From Bacteroidales bacterium (GTDB lineage: Bacteria > Bacteroidota > Bacteroidia > Bacteroidales > P3): a DNA stretch of 51,762 bases. The notes under the pieces were generated by a model. That model saw only the letters and a list, made by a program, of their open reading frames with translations. It did no database searches and was not told where the DNA came from. Location: assembly GCA_017439185.1 (NCBI GenBank), contig JAFRTM010000011.1:1-51762 (forward strand), in the 5' to 3' direction. Below are positions 1 to 8,621 of the stretch, one piece after another; positions within the stretch are counted from its first letter, which is position 1, and every line of letters begins with the position of its first letter. The translations under genes were made by a program, and so were the position numbers.

Positions 1-1
1 G

Positions 2-2863
2 CAGATAGTGGCACCGATAGTGCCCAACGGCGACACGGTGGCATGCTTCTCGGATGCGGTGGAGCCTTCACAGCTGCCCACGGTTGTGGACATCTGCGGC
101 GACACCATATCCGACACCGTCCACGGACACGGCTCGATAGACATAAGCTATGTTGACCACAACGACACGCCGTGTACAGGCAGCAGGGTTTATACCTACA
201 CCTATACCGACTGTACGGGTAGGCTTTCCACTCAGTGGCAGTACACTTACACCATAGAGCATCCTGCCTTGCAGCCGTTGGCCGACACGGTGAAGCAGAC
301 AGCATGCCTCAACGAGGCAACCACGCCTGCCATTACGCCAACGGCACCGGCATTGGTGAATGCTTGCGGTGACACGATAGTGGGAGTGATGACACCTGCC
401 ACGCCCGACCTTTCGGGTATCGACGCCCACGACTCGGGTAGGGTGGTCTATCACTTCGTATATACCGACTGCGACGGCACTGAAACCACGTGGGAATACA
501 TCTACGAGGTAGATCCCGACGAGTTCCAACCGCCTGCCGACTCGGCACAGGTGGTGGCTTGCATAGGTCAGGTAAGTGCCCCTGCGGTAGCCACGATGCC
601 TGAGATAGCGGTGTGCAACGAGACGATACCTTATACCGACCTTACAACCCCGACGGTTACTTCTACGGGCAACGACAGTTGCGGTACGGTGACTTACACC
701 TACCACTACACCGTGATGGGCCGCGACTACACGTGGTCGTTTACCGACACCATACGTCCTGAGCCGTTCGTGGTACCTGCAAGTGTGGTGGATACTATAG
801 AATGCTACAACGTGGCTACCAACGTGCCCACGTTGCCGGTGGTGTCGAACTCTTGCGGCGATGTCATAGAATACAGTTCTGTGGACATAGACAGCAGCGA
901 CTACAACGGATGTTCGGGAGAGATAGTCTATACCTACACTTACCATGACTGTGCGGGCTATACGGCACAGTGGCAGTTCACTTATGTGATACACCACACC
1001 ACTCAGCCCTATATCATACAAGGTGCCGACTATACGACCGATTCCACTGTGGCATGTGTCGAGGATGCGGTGCCGGGCTTCCGAGTGCCTGTGATGAGCG
1101 ATGTGTGCGGACGTGTGCTTGACGCTCCTGTATTCGAAATCATAGAGCCTTGCGAGGCTACCAACTGCCAAGGGCAGCGCACCTATCGCTATTACTACTA
1201 CGACTGCGACGGCGTCAACACTATATGGAACTTTATGTATAGTATCCATGACACGGTTCCGCCGACCATAGATCCGATAGATCCGCAGGATGCTGTGCTA
1301 ACAGGTACGGGTTGCCATTACCAAGTTCCCGACCTCTCGTTCGAGGCACTCAACAACTCGTACGACAACTGTGGCGGCACTGTGGTGTTCGACGGGCAGA
1401 CCCCCTCGGCAAGCGAGTTGTTCGACCAACCGCTCACCGACGGCACGGTGACAGTCACCGTGAGGGTGAGGGACGAGTGCGGCAATGTGCAGACGAGAGA
1501 TGTGGAGGTGTCGGTACCGGGTAGCGGCATATCGGTGACGCTCACCGACGGCAACGGCTACGAGCATTCCACCGCGATATGCAGTGGCGACACGGTGCAG
1601 TTGTCGGCTGCGGCTACTACCAACAACGGCAACCCGACCTATCGTTGGACTCCTGCCACGGCACTCTCGTCCACTACGGCTGCCAACGTGTCGGCATGGC
1701 CCACACAGGACATCGCCTACACCGTGACGGTTACCGACAACAATGGTTGCTCGCAGTCGGCCAATATGGTGGTGACGGTTCATCAGTTGACCTCTACCGC
1801 CTTCCGTCAGAGCGTGTGCGACACCTATACTTGGTATTCTCATAACGGAGACATCGCCTATACGCAGTCGGGTACTTATTACGACAACTACCTCACCGCC
1901 GACGGATGTCCTTCGACCGATACGCTGTATCTCACGGTCAACTATAACGTCTATGCTGACGAATATGACACCATCTGTACGGGAGAGACGATAATCTTTG
2001 CGGGACGTCAGTACAACACAAGTGGCGACTACGACGGCACCTTCTTGGCTTCCAACGGGTGCGACAGCATAGTGACGCTGCACCTGACGGTGGCACCTAA
2101 TCCTTCGGTAAGGATACAGTCGGACTACAGTTGCGACGACGGTTCCTACACCCTCGTGGCCAACACTCAGGCTCCGATAGTGGAGTGGCAGTCGATACCG
2201 CCTATGGCGGAGTTCAATCAGCAGGCTCATCAGCAGCAGGTGGTCTTTGTACCATACGCCACCACCTTCGTGACACTCTATGCCGGATATCCCGGAATGA
2301 TGCAGTGTGCGGTGAGGGACACCACCACGCTCATACCTGTAACGCTTACCGATGCGGCCATCGAGGTGACACCGGAAGTGCTCAACCGCGACTATCCCGA
2401 CTGGACCGCTATAGACCGAAGCAAGAATGTGGATTGGCGTCAGTGGTACGTGGATGGCATGTACTACGGTGTCGACGAGAATATTGGCGCCCGTGCTGAC
2501 GAGGCGGTCGATTCGGTGGTCATAATCCTCATCGTGGGCAACGCCATGTGTACCGACACCGCCGAGGTGGTGCTGCCGATGCTGAGAGAGGGCGTCTATG
2601 TGCCTAACGTCTTCACCCCCGAACTTGCCATCAACCGTCAGTTTGGCGCCTCGGGAGTGGGAATCATCGAGTATCATCTCGACATCTACAACCGCAACGG
2701 ACTCCACGTTTTCCATTCCGACGACCTGAACGACCAATGGAAGGGCGACCACAACGGAGTGGAGTGCCCGACGGGCAGTTATGTGTGGCACATAGTTTAC
2801 AGGACAGAGGTCTATCCCGATGTGAGGAAAGAGATAGTGGGACAGGTGCTGTTGCTGAGGTAG
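2..2863 (+). CDS. Large secreted repeat protein with type B T9SS C-terminal domain (5' end outside window)
   Basis: The frame is open to the left edge, so the true start is upstream; the first possible start inside, GTG at 8, is only a codon within the gene. The visible 953 or so residues begin with five modules of roughly 85-95 residues. Each starts near a D-T/S-x-x-A-C motif, has an inner C-G-D-T/V, and ends in aromatic strands such as YTYTDC and WQYTY. Then come an HYR-like module (about 425-500), a PKD-like module (about 505-590), and two short modules ending in GC-x-S-x-x-TL-x-LTV. The last 85 or so residues, from VPNVFTPE to GQVLLLR with a GS/GDHNG-x-x-CPTGSYVW core, match the gliding-motility/type B sorting domain of type IX secretion. 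I infer a surface or released adhesin-like protein. A terminator follows. Confidence 0.85.
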   Translation, partial: QIVAPIVPNGDTVACFSDAVEPSQLPTVVDICGDTISDTVHGHGSIDISYVDHNDTPCTGSRVYTYTYTDCTGRLSTQWQYTYTIEHPALQPLADTVKQTACLNEATTPAITPTAPALVNACGDTIVGVMTPATPDLSGIDAHDSGRVVYHFVYTDCDGTETTWEYIYEVDPDEFQPPADSAQVVACIGQVSAPAVATMPEIAVCNETIPYTDLTTPTVTSTGNDSCGTVTYTYHYTVMGRDYTWSFTDTIRPEPFVVPASVVDTIECYNVATNVPTLPVVSNSCGDVIEYSSVDIDSSDYNGCSGEIVYTYTYHDCAGYTAQWQFTYVIHHTTQPYIIQGADYTTDSTVACVEDAVPGFRVPVMSDVCGRVLDAPVFEIIEPCEATNCQGQRTYRYYYYDCDGVNTIWNFMYSIHDTVPPTIDPIDPQDAVLTGTGCHYQVPDLSFEALNNSYDNCGGTVVFDGQTPSASELFDQPLTDGTVTVTVRVRDECGNVQTRDVEVSVPGSGISVTLTDGNGYEHSTAICSGDTVQLSAAATTNNGNPTYRWTPATALSSTTAANVSAWPTQDIAYTVTVTDNNGCSQSANMVVTVHQLTSTAFRQSVCDTYTWYSHNGDIAYTQSGTYYDNYLTADGCPSTDTLYLTVNYNVYADEYDTICTGETIIFAGRQYNTSGDYDGTFLASNGCDSIVTLHLTVAPNPSVRIQSDYSCDDGSYTLVANTQAPIVEWQSIPPMAEFNQQAHQQQVVFVPYATTFVTLYAGYPGMMQCAVRDTTTLIPVTLTDAAIEVTPEVLNRDYPDWTAIDRSKNVDWRQWYVDGMYYGVDENIGARADEAVDSVVIILIVGNAMCTDTAEVVLPMLREGVYVPNVFTPELAINRQFGASGVGIIEYHLDIYNRNGLHVFHSDDLNDQWKGDHNGVECPTGSYVWHIVYRTEVYPDVRKEIVGQVLLLR

Positions 2864-2876
2864 AGGAAGGGAAAAG

Positions 2877-2917
2877 TCTCCAACTTGTCAGGCATTTGGC
2901 AAATTGGAGATTTTTTT
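2877..2917 (+). terminator. Rho-independent terminator
   Basis: An 11-bp stem with one mismatch (TCTCCAACTTG against CAAATTGGAGA) is followed by seven T. It sits 14 bases after the stop of the T9SS cargo gene. Confidence 0.8.
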
Positions 2918-2949
2918 AACTATAATAATTTAACATCAGAAAATTGAAT

Positions 2950-3396
2950 ATGATTAAAACGGTAAAAAACATTGTCATTGCATTGGCGGCAGTTATGATG
3001 CTGTCGTTTTGCGGATGTTCGTCAAATCCCAAAGAGGTGAACACGGAAGAAAGTGAGAACACGGAACAGACCGTCACCAACGAGGAGAAAGGAGCAGTTG
3101 AGGAGTATGCGTTGGCGGGAACCTATAAGATGTTTGAGCAGCCTGAAGAGTGGTTCAGCATCTCGGGTGTGGTGAAAATCGGGAACGACAAGAAGTGGAC
3201 GGCGGAGGTGCAAGGACTCGAAGCGTCTTTTACTTATACCGGATATGTGAACGAAAAGGGCGAGCTTATCATAGAGAGTGCTTTTGTTGACGACTCCGAG
3301 GGGCATAACGAGTATGAAGGTGTAGGCAGTTCGTTCGGAACGTGTGACGGGAAGAAGATAGAAGCGGAATACCATACATACAATAGGGAGAACTAA
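2950..3396 (+). CDS. Small lipoprotein of unknown function
   Basis: ATG at 2950 gives 148 residues; a TTG two codons upstream is less likely. The N-terminus has basic residues, a hydrophobic stretch (IVIALAAVMMLSF) and a Cys pair FCGCSS, so a lipoprotein signal with the second Cys modified is likely. An acidic linker (about residues 30-50, EESENTEQ) follows. The rest has alternating beta-type sequence (KWTAEVQGLEASFTYTGYV) and ends acidic. I do not recognise the family. The fold suggests a small beta-sandwich or lipocalin-like protein that would sit in the periplasm or outer membrane. It stands alone between two terminators. Confidence 0.75.
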   Translation: MIKTVKNIVIALAAVMMLSFCGCSSNPKEVNTEESENTEQTVTNEEKGAVEEYALAGTYKMFEQPEEWFSISGVVKIGNDKKWTAEVQGLEASFTYTGYVNEKGELIIESAFVDDSEGHNEYEGVGSSFGTCDGKKIEAEYHTYNREN

Positions 3397-3466
3397 GGAG
3401 TGAGAGTGGCGGAATAATGCTGACGCTGGCTTTTATTTGCGTCACGATAATGGATTTTTATAGCTT

Positions 3467-3498
3467 AATCGGCGAGGCGATGCTCCGCCGATTTTTTT
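3467..3498 (+). terminator. Rho-independent terminator
   Basis: The 8-bp stem AATCGGCG / CGCCGATT leads into an unbroken T run. It lies about 70 bases after the lipoprotein stop. Confidence 0.75.
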
Positions 3499-3531
3499 GT
3501 CAGTGGTGGGTTATATAAAAGTAATACCAAA

Positions 3532-3561
3532 CATGGTTCAACCATGGCTCAACCATGTAGG
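3532..3561. repeat. Intergenic tandem repeat, 11-bp unit
   Basis: CATGGTTCAAC and CATGGCTCAAC are adjacent 11-mers, followed by a third partial CATG. It is one of several intergenic arrays in this window with an 11-bp period but a different word. Confidence 0.7.
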
Positions 3562-3649
3562 AAGTATGGTAAGTGGGTGATAATTAGTGGTTTATGATTT
3601 TAGTATTATTGTAACTTACTTATTTACAGTTGTTTGTGTTTGTTTACCC

Positions 3650-3693
3650 GAGGCACATAGGAGGCACATTCGATGCATATTCGACTTAAGTGT
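3650..3693. repeat. Intergenic tandem repeat, four degenerate 11-bp units
   Basis: Units read GAGGCACATAG, GAGGCACATTC, GATGCATATTC, GACTTAAGTGT. All start with GA and the step is exactly 11 bp. The 28 bases at 3659-3686 recur with three changes at 39912-39939. Confidence 0.75.
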
Positions 3694-3743
3694 TACATTA
3701 ATTCGGAATCGGTTGGGGTGTTGAAAAAAATATTGGAAAAAAT

Positions 3744-3774
3744 TTTGTGGTATCAAATATTATTTGTATATTTG
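3744..3774 (+). promoter_or_regulatory. Bacteroidota-type promoter for arginine deiminase
   Basis: TTTG at 3744-3747 and TATATTTG at 3767-3774 are separated by 19 bases, which fits the Bacteroidota -33/-7 pattern. The leader to the chosen start would be about 80 bases and contains a palindrome. Confidence 0.65.
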
Positions 3775-3811
3775 CAAAATCTACTGATTATGGGCGTTTT
3801 GTATAAAACGG

Positions 3812-3824
3812 ACTGAAAGTCAGT
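3812..3824. repeat. Palindrome ACTGA-N3-TCAGT in the arcA leader
   Basis: The inverted repeat ACTGA-AAG-TCAGT has flanks ATAAAACG on the left and GATA on the right. A near-identical copy with the same flanks occurs at 51580-51603. It lies between promoter and start codon, so it could be an operator or an RNA hairpin; this is inference. Confidence 0.55.
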
Positions 3825-3861
3825 GATATTAATAAATTTTTTAACAAATAAAATAAGGATA

Positions 3862-5112
3862 GTGCAATATAATAACGACGAAATAAAGGTAAATGTGAGC
3901 TCGGAGACGGGTCGGCTGAGGGCTGTGCTGCTGCATAGACCGGGGGTGGAGATAGAGAGGATGACGCCACAAAATGCGAACAGTGCGCTGTACAGTGACA
4001 TACTGAACAAAGCGGTTGTGGATGAGGAATATGCGGATTTCAGCGGAGTGTTGGAGAGGTGGACGAAGGTATATTATGTGGAGGATGTGTTGGCGAAGGT
4101 GTTGGAGGACGAAGGGGTGAAGAGGGAGATAGTGACGGAGAGTTGCAGGTTGGACGGCTGTGGGGGATTGGTGCAGAGGTTGCTCGGACATGAGCCTCGT
4201 GTACTTGCGAAGGAGCTGATAGAGGGTGTACAGAACGGGGATTGGGATTATGAGCACGGGAAGGATGATGACCGCTATGACCTGAAGCCGCTTTATAACC
4301 TGTTTTTCACGAGGGATGCGAGCAGCACGGTGTATGACCGGGTGCTGATTAACTCGATGTCGTTTGACGTGAGGAGGAGGGAGACGCTGATATACAAGGC
4401 GATATTCGAGAAGTTCTTCGGAGTGGAGACGCTGAATGCGCAGGAATGGAGCAGCCATGCGAGGACGGAAGGGGGCGACGTGCAGATAGCGAGAAGCAAC
4501 ATGCTGTGTATCGGTACGGGCATCAGAACGAACAAGAAGGGTATAGAATATTTGGCGCACAAGATGGCGGAGAAGCACGAGCAGTTTGCGATATTGGTGC
4601 AGGAGCTGCCGCACAAGCCCGAGAGTTTCATACACTTGGACATGGTGTTCACGTTCCTGAGCCAGAACGAGTGCATGATGTTTGAACCGATGGTGAAGAA
4701 GTCGGGTGTGTTCACGGGAATGGACACGACGATAATCACGATAGATAACGGAAACATAAAGTATAACAGTTGTTCGAACATACTGCAGGGACTGAAGCTG
4801 ACGGGATGGGACATGAAGCCTATACTGTGCGGCGGGGAGGAGCCGTGGGACCAGATGAGGGAGCAGTGGCATTCGGGTGCGAACTTCTTCGCTTTGGGGG
4901 AGGGCAAGGTGCTCGGATACCGGAGGAATGTGCACACGATGGAGGCGTTGGACAGGGCTGGCTTTGCAATACTGAAGGCGGAGGATATCTGCAGCGGCAA
5001 GGTGAAGATGGAGGACTACGACAAGTTTGTGGCGGCCTTCAAGGGCAGCGAGTTGCCGAGAGGCGGAGGGGGAGCGAGATGTATGACGATGCCGATTATG
5101 AGAGAAGGTTGA
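3862..5112 (+). CDS. arcA: Arginine deiminase
   Basis: Hydrolyses arginine to citrulline and ammonia in the cytoplasm. From GTG 3862 it has 416 residues, usual for the family. Landmarks: the N-terminal GRLRAVLLHRPG, FTRDAS with the substrate-binding Asp152, EGGDV (Glu203, Asp206), HLDMVF with His258, and the C-terminal nucleophile Cys407 in GGGGARCMTMP. There is no suitable ATG. GTG 3862 is preferred because AAGGA lies just upstream and the conserved N-terminus follows; GTG 3823 would add 13 unconserved residues. No ornithine carbamoyltransferase or carbamate kinase lies within the window, so a complete deiminase pathway is not shown here. Its role may be ammonia production or arginine depletion. 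Confidence 0.93.
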   Translation: MQYNNDEIKVNVSSETGRLRAVLLHRPGVEIERMTPQNANSALYSDILNKAVVDEEYADFSGVLERWTKVYYVEDVLAKVLEDEGVKREIVTESCRLDGCGGLVQRLLGHEPRVLAKELIEGVQNGDWDYEHGKDDDRYDLKPLYNLFFTRDASSTVYDRVLINSMSFDVRRRETLIYKAIFEKFFGVETLNAQEWSSHARTEGGDVQIARSNMLCIGTGIRTNKKGIEYLAHKMAEKHEQFAILVQELPHKPESFIHLDMVFTFLSQNECMMFEPMVKKSGVFTGMDTTIITIDNGNIKYNSCSNILQGLKLTGWDMKPILCGGEEPWDQMREQWHSGANFFALGEGKVLGYRRNVHTMEALDRAGFAILKAEDICSGKVKMEDYDKFVAAFKGSELPRGGGGARCMTMPIMREG

Positions 5113-5200
5113 TAAGTTGAATGTTGATAGGTTGATAAGTTGGATGTTGATAGGTTGGATGTTGATAAGTTGAATGTTGATAGGTTGATAGGTTTATAAG
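5108..5200. repeat. Intergenic tandem repeat of GTTGATAAGTTGAAT-like words
   Basis: Words GTTGATAA/G (8) and GTTGAAT/GTTGGAT (7) alternate, making 15-bp composites with some extra 8-mers. The first word overlaps the arcA stop codon (TGA inside GTTGATAAG), so the array starts within the gene end. It has no spacers and is not a CRISPR. Confidence 0.85.
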
Positions 5201-5232
5201 TTAAAATTGAAAGTTGAGAATTATATAATAAA

Positions 5233-8200
5233 ATGAAAAAATATCACATAGTAAACAATATCATCGGATGGGTAGTGGGAATCGCTGCCTGTTTGGTGTA
5301 TGTGCTGACCGCAGAGGCTACGGCGAGTTGGTGGGATTGTGGCGAGTATATAGCCACGGCGTATAAGTTGCAGGTGGGGCACCCTCCCGGAGCACCTACT
5401 TTCCAACTGTTGGGAAGGCTGTTCTCGATGTTTGGGGACCCGTCGTCGGCCGCACACGCGATAAATATAATGTCGGCATTGTGCAGCGGTTTCACCATAC
5501 TGTTCCTTTTTTGGAGCATCACGCTGTTGGGCAAGCACTTGCTGCCCGACCCGAAGAATCCGAGCCTGAAAGACCCGAGGACATGGGGAGTTTGGGCAGC
5601 GGGCATAGTGGGAGCGTTGGCATACACGTTCAGCGACACATTTTGGTTTTCGGCAGTAGAGGGTGAGGTGTATGCGATGAGCAGTTTCTTCACCTCGGTG
5701 GTGTTTTGGGCGATACTGAAATGGGAGGAGCAAGCCGACGACAGCAGCCGCTCGATGAGATGGATATTGCTGATAAGCCTGTTGGTGGGAGTGGCCATCG
5801 GAGTGCACTTGCTGAACTTGCTGACGATACCGGCGATAGTGTATGTGGTGTATTTCAAGAAGACCAAGAAGGTGAGCCTGAAAGGTTTCCTGCTGAGTGG
5901 AGTGCTGAGTGTGGTGCTGTTGGCGGTGGTGCTGTGGGGAGTGATACCGGGAGTGGTGAACATGGACAGTGCCTTCGACGTGTTCTTTGTGAACAAGCTG
6001 CACGCCCACTTCAACACGGGCACGATAGTCTATTTCGTGCTGTTGGCGGTGTTGGTGGCAGTCGGAGTGTTCTTTACGCACAGGAAGAAGAGCCGTGTGT
6101 CGCAGGTGGTGAACACGGGACTGCTGTCGTTCGTGATGCTGCTAATAGGATACAGCACGTTCTTTGTACTCGTAATCAGAGCCAACACCAATACGCCGCT
6201 GAACGAGAACGCGCCGAAGGACGCAGTGGCGCTGAGGGCATACTTGGGACGAGAGCAGTACGGCGACACGCCGCTGTTCAAAGGGCAGTATTTCACGGCC
6301 AAGAACCCCAACGGAGTGGAGAAAGGCTATACTAAATATATAAGAGGTGTAGATAAAGAGGGACGTGACTGCTACATACCGGCAGCATACGCCCAAAAAT
6401 ATACCTACGACAAGCGCCACACGGGAGCGTTCCCGAGGATGTGGAGTTCGGACGAGAGCCGCCGTCACCCGCAGTTCTACCAATATTGGGCGGGCAAGGT
6501 GCGCGGCAATCAGAAGCCTTCGGGCTCGCAGAACTTCAAGTTCATGACGAGGTATCAGTTCAATTGGATGTATTGGCGCTACTTTATGTGGAACTTTGCC
6601 GGAAGGCAGAACGACATACAGGGACACCACTTCAACGACGACGGCACGATAGACTACCTGAGCGGCAATTGGCTGTCGGGTATCAAGTTTATCGACGAAG
6701 CCCGTTTGGGACCGCAGGACAACCTGCCCGACCACATGAAGGACAACAAGGCGAGGAACCGCTACTATATGTTGCCGCTGCTGCTCGGACTGATAGGATT
6801 GGTGTACCATTCGATGAAGAACAAGAAGGACGCCTTCGTGGTGTTGGTGATGTTCGTCATGACCGGCTTGGCAATTGCCTTCTACCTGAACATGCCTCCC
6901 CGTCAGCCAAGGGAGAGGGACTATGCGTTCGTGGGTTCGTTCAGTTTCTTTGCAATATGGATAGGATTGGGCGTGATGGCGTTGGCTGAATGGATTAGCA
7001 AGTTGCTGAAGAAAGAGAAGGTGTACAAGATAGTGTTGCCCGTGGTGTTTGTGGTGACGATGGCAGCGGTGCCTGTGCTTATGGCGTCGGAGAACTGGGA
7101 CGACCACGACCGCTCGCACAAGTATGCCGCCCGCGACTTTGCGGAGAACTACCTGAAGTCGATAAAGAAGAACGGTGTGTTGGTGACTTTCGGCGACAAC
7201 GACACCTTCCCGTTGTGGTACGCCCAAGAGGTGGAAGGGGTGAGAACCGACGTGAGAATCCTGAACTACACCCTCTCGGGCATGCATTGGTATGTGGAGC
7301 AGTTGTTCAACAAGCTCTATGAGTCGGATGCACTGCCGTTTACCCTGCCGAAGGAGTTCTACGGCTTGGGGAAGGACATGGTGTATCTGCAAGATGCGTC
7401 GAGAGGCGAATATATGGAGGTTACCGACGTGCTCGGAATGGTGCGTGACCATCCGGAGAAATACATCATGCACGACCGCCGAGGAGACGAGGACATAGTG
7501 GTAATACCCACCAAGCGTTTCAAGATAACCCTCGACAAGGCCAGACTGGTGGAGCTCGGAGTGGTCACACAAGTCCAAGCCGACTCGATGCCGGGCGAAC
7601 TGAAATGGGAGCTGAAGAGAGACGCATTGTTCCGTCACCAGCTGATGATGCTCGACATTATCGGTACCAACAAGTTTGAACGCGACCTCAACATAATGAG
7701 CCCCAGCTATATTAAGGAAGAATATCCGTTGGCTATGGCTTATTCGATGCAGGACGGCATGAACTACAAACTGTTGCCCTATCCCGCCAAGATGTTCTCG
7801 ACGGTGCAGATAGGGGAGGAGGAAGGCAGAAAAGTGCTCCTCGACCGCCATTTCACCGACAATTCGGCCGACTACTTCATCAACGGAGCCAAGAAGGACG
7901 ACGGCAGTTACGAGCCATTGGAATGGGGCAACCTGAACGCCGACATCTATGTGGACCCCGTGAGCGTAAACATGGCGTTGGTGCAGACTCAGAATTTTGT
8001 GTCGCTTGCCGACGAACTCAACCGCATGGGACGCAAAGAGGAGGCAAAGAAACTGCTCGACATCTGCGAGGAGAACTTCCCGGCGAAGAACTTCCCGAGA
8101 GACAAGTACAGCATACAGATGCTTGGCGTGTACAAGGATGTCTATGGAGCGGAGAAAGCTAAGGAGCTGTGGAAGCAGATAGAAGAGTACTACATGCAGC

Positions 8201-8367
8201 AATATATCTACCTCTCGCAGTTCCGCGGCACTAAGGCCAAAGGAGTTCGCTATGACCTCGAAGAGTGTATCTACGTCTTCGCGGAATTGGCAAAAAGAGC
8301 CCATGAGATCCTCGGTGACGACGCCTTGGCGAAAGACCTGCAACCGATATTAAGCTCAGTAAGATAA
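5233..8367 (+). CDS. DUF2723 family multi-pass membrane protein (glycosyltransferase 117 / TMEM260-like)
   Basis: 1044 residues. The N-terminal DUF2723 domain has a signature loop after the first membrane helix: WWDCGEYI (Asp35, Glu38) and GHPPGAPTF (His50). Such acidic loops are typical of GT-C type, lipid-linked-sugar transferases. About ten or more membrane segments lie between residues 10 and 640, with an extracytoplasmic insertion near 330-500. A soluble C-terminal part (650-1044) includes FGDNDTFPLWYAQEVEGVRTD and ends in TPR-like helices (LADELNRMGRKEEAKKLLD). The human relative TMEM260 is a protein O-mannosyltransferase, so protein glycosylation is the likely role by family knowledge; the acceptor is unknown. 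ATG start. It leads a run of seven genes with gaps of 4-22 bases. Confidence 0.88.
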   Translation: MKKYHIVNNIIGWVVGIAACLVYVLTAEATASWWDCGEYIATAYKLQVGHPPGAPTFQLLGRLFSMFGDPSSAAHAINIMSALCSGFTILFLFWSITLLGKHLLPDPKNPSLKDPRTWGVWAAGIVGALAYTFSDTFWFSAVEGEVYAMSSFFTSVVFWAILKWEEQADDSSRSMRWILLISLLVGVAIGVHLLNLLTIPAIVYVVYFKKTKKVSLKGFLLSGVLSVVLLAVVLWGVIPGVVNMDSAFDVFFVNKLHAHFNTGTIVYFVLLAVLVAVGVFFTHRKKSRVSQVVNTGLLSFVMLLIGYSTFFVLVIRANTNTPLNENAPKDAVALRAYLGREQYGDTPLFKGQYFTAKNPNGVEKGYTKYIRGVDKEGRDCYIPAAYAQKYTYDKRHTGAFPRMWSSDESRRHPQFYQYWAGKVRGNQKPSGSQNFKFMTRYQFNWMYWRYFMWNFAGRQNDIQGHHFNDDGTIDYLSGNWLSGIKFIDEARLGPQDNLPDHMKDNKARNRYYMLPLLLGLIGLVYHSMKNKKDAFVVLVMFVMTGLAIAFYLNMPPRQPRERDYAFVGSFSFFAIWIGLGVMALAEWISKLLKKEKVYKIVLPVVFVVTMAAVPVLMASENWDDHDRSHKYAARDFAENYLKSIKKNGVLVTFGDNDTFPLWYAQEVEGVRTDVRILNYTLSGMHWYVEQLFNKLYESDALPFTLPKEFYGLGKDMVYLQDASRGEYMEVTDVLGMVRDHPEKYIMHDRRGDEDIVVIPTKRFKITLDKARLVELGVVTQVQADSMPGELKWELKRDALFRHQLMMLDIIGTNKFERDLNIMSPSYIKEEYPLAMAYSMQDGMNYKLLPYPAKMFSTVQIGEEEGRKVLLDRHFTDNSADYFINGAKKDDGSYEPLEWGNLNADIYVDPVSVNMALVQTQNFVSLADELNRMGRKEEAKKLLDICEENFPAKNFPRDKYSIQMLGVYKDVYGAEKAKELWKQIEEYYMQQYIYLSQFRGTKAKGVRYDLEECIYVFAELAKRAHEILGDDALAKDLQPILSSVR

Positions 8368-8380
8368 ATAAAGGCAGTAG

Positions 8381-8608
8381 ATGAAACCCAAAGTACAGCA
8401 AACGACCAAAAGGATGAGCTTCGAGCTCTCACTGCGAGACAGTCGCAAGCTTATGGTTTATGCCAAGTCCAAAGGCATCACCCGTCCCGAGGCGGTGAAG
8501 CGCATAGTGCGTAACTTCCTCGCCAACGAGGTGGCTGACCAACCCGACACGGCAAAGAACCAATTGGGACTCTTCGACTGCACACAAATGGACATATTCG
8601 GCAAATAA
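8381..8608 (+). CDS. Small basic protein, unknown function
   Basis: 75 residues, 13 bases after the DUF2723 gene and 13 before atpB, ATG with AAAGGCAG upstream. The middle (SFELSLRDSRKLMVYAKSKGI) looks like a strand followed by helices (RPEAVKRIVRNFLAN), resembling a ribbon-helix-helix DNA-binding layout. The tail LGLFDCTQMDIFGK is a short motif of the kind seen as a partner-binding peptide. No family is recognised; the DNA-binding suggestion is weak inference from shape. Confidence 0.65.
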   Translation: MKPKVQQTTKRMSFELSLRDSRKLMVYAKSKGITRPEAVKRIVRNFLANEVADQPDTAKNQLGLFDCTQMDIFGK

Positions 8609-8621
8609 ATAACATTATATA

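Noticed and set aside
1298-2791. Long reverse-strand frames under the first gene (also 68-1249)
   Set aside because: Shadows of a biased forward gene: the forward frame has a clear domain structure and sorting signal, the reverse translations are low-complexity His/Arg/Val without motifs.
5108-5200. Possible CRISPR array
   Set aside because: Units are 7-15 bp, directly adjacent and without unique spacers; there are no cas genes nearby.
6142-8343. Very long reverse frame under the DUF2723 gene
   Set aside because: His/Val/Arg-rich shadow; the forward gene has conserved motifs throughout.
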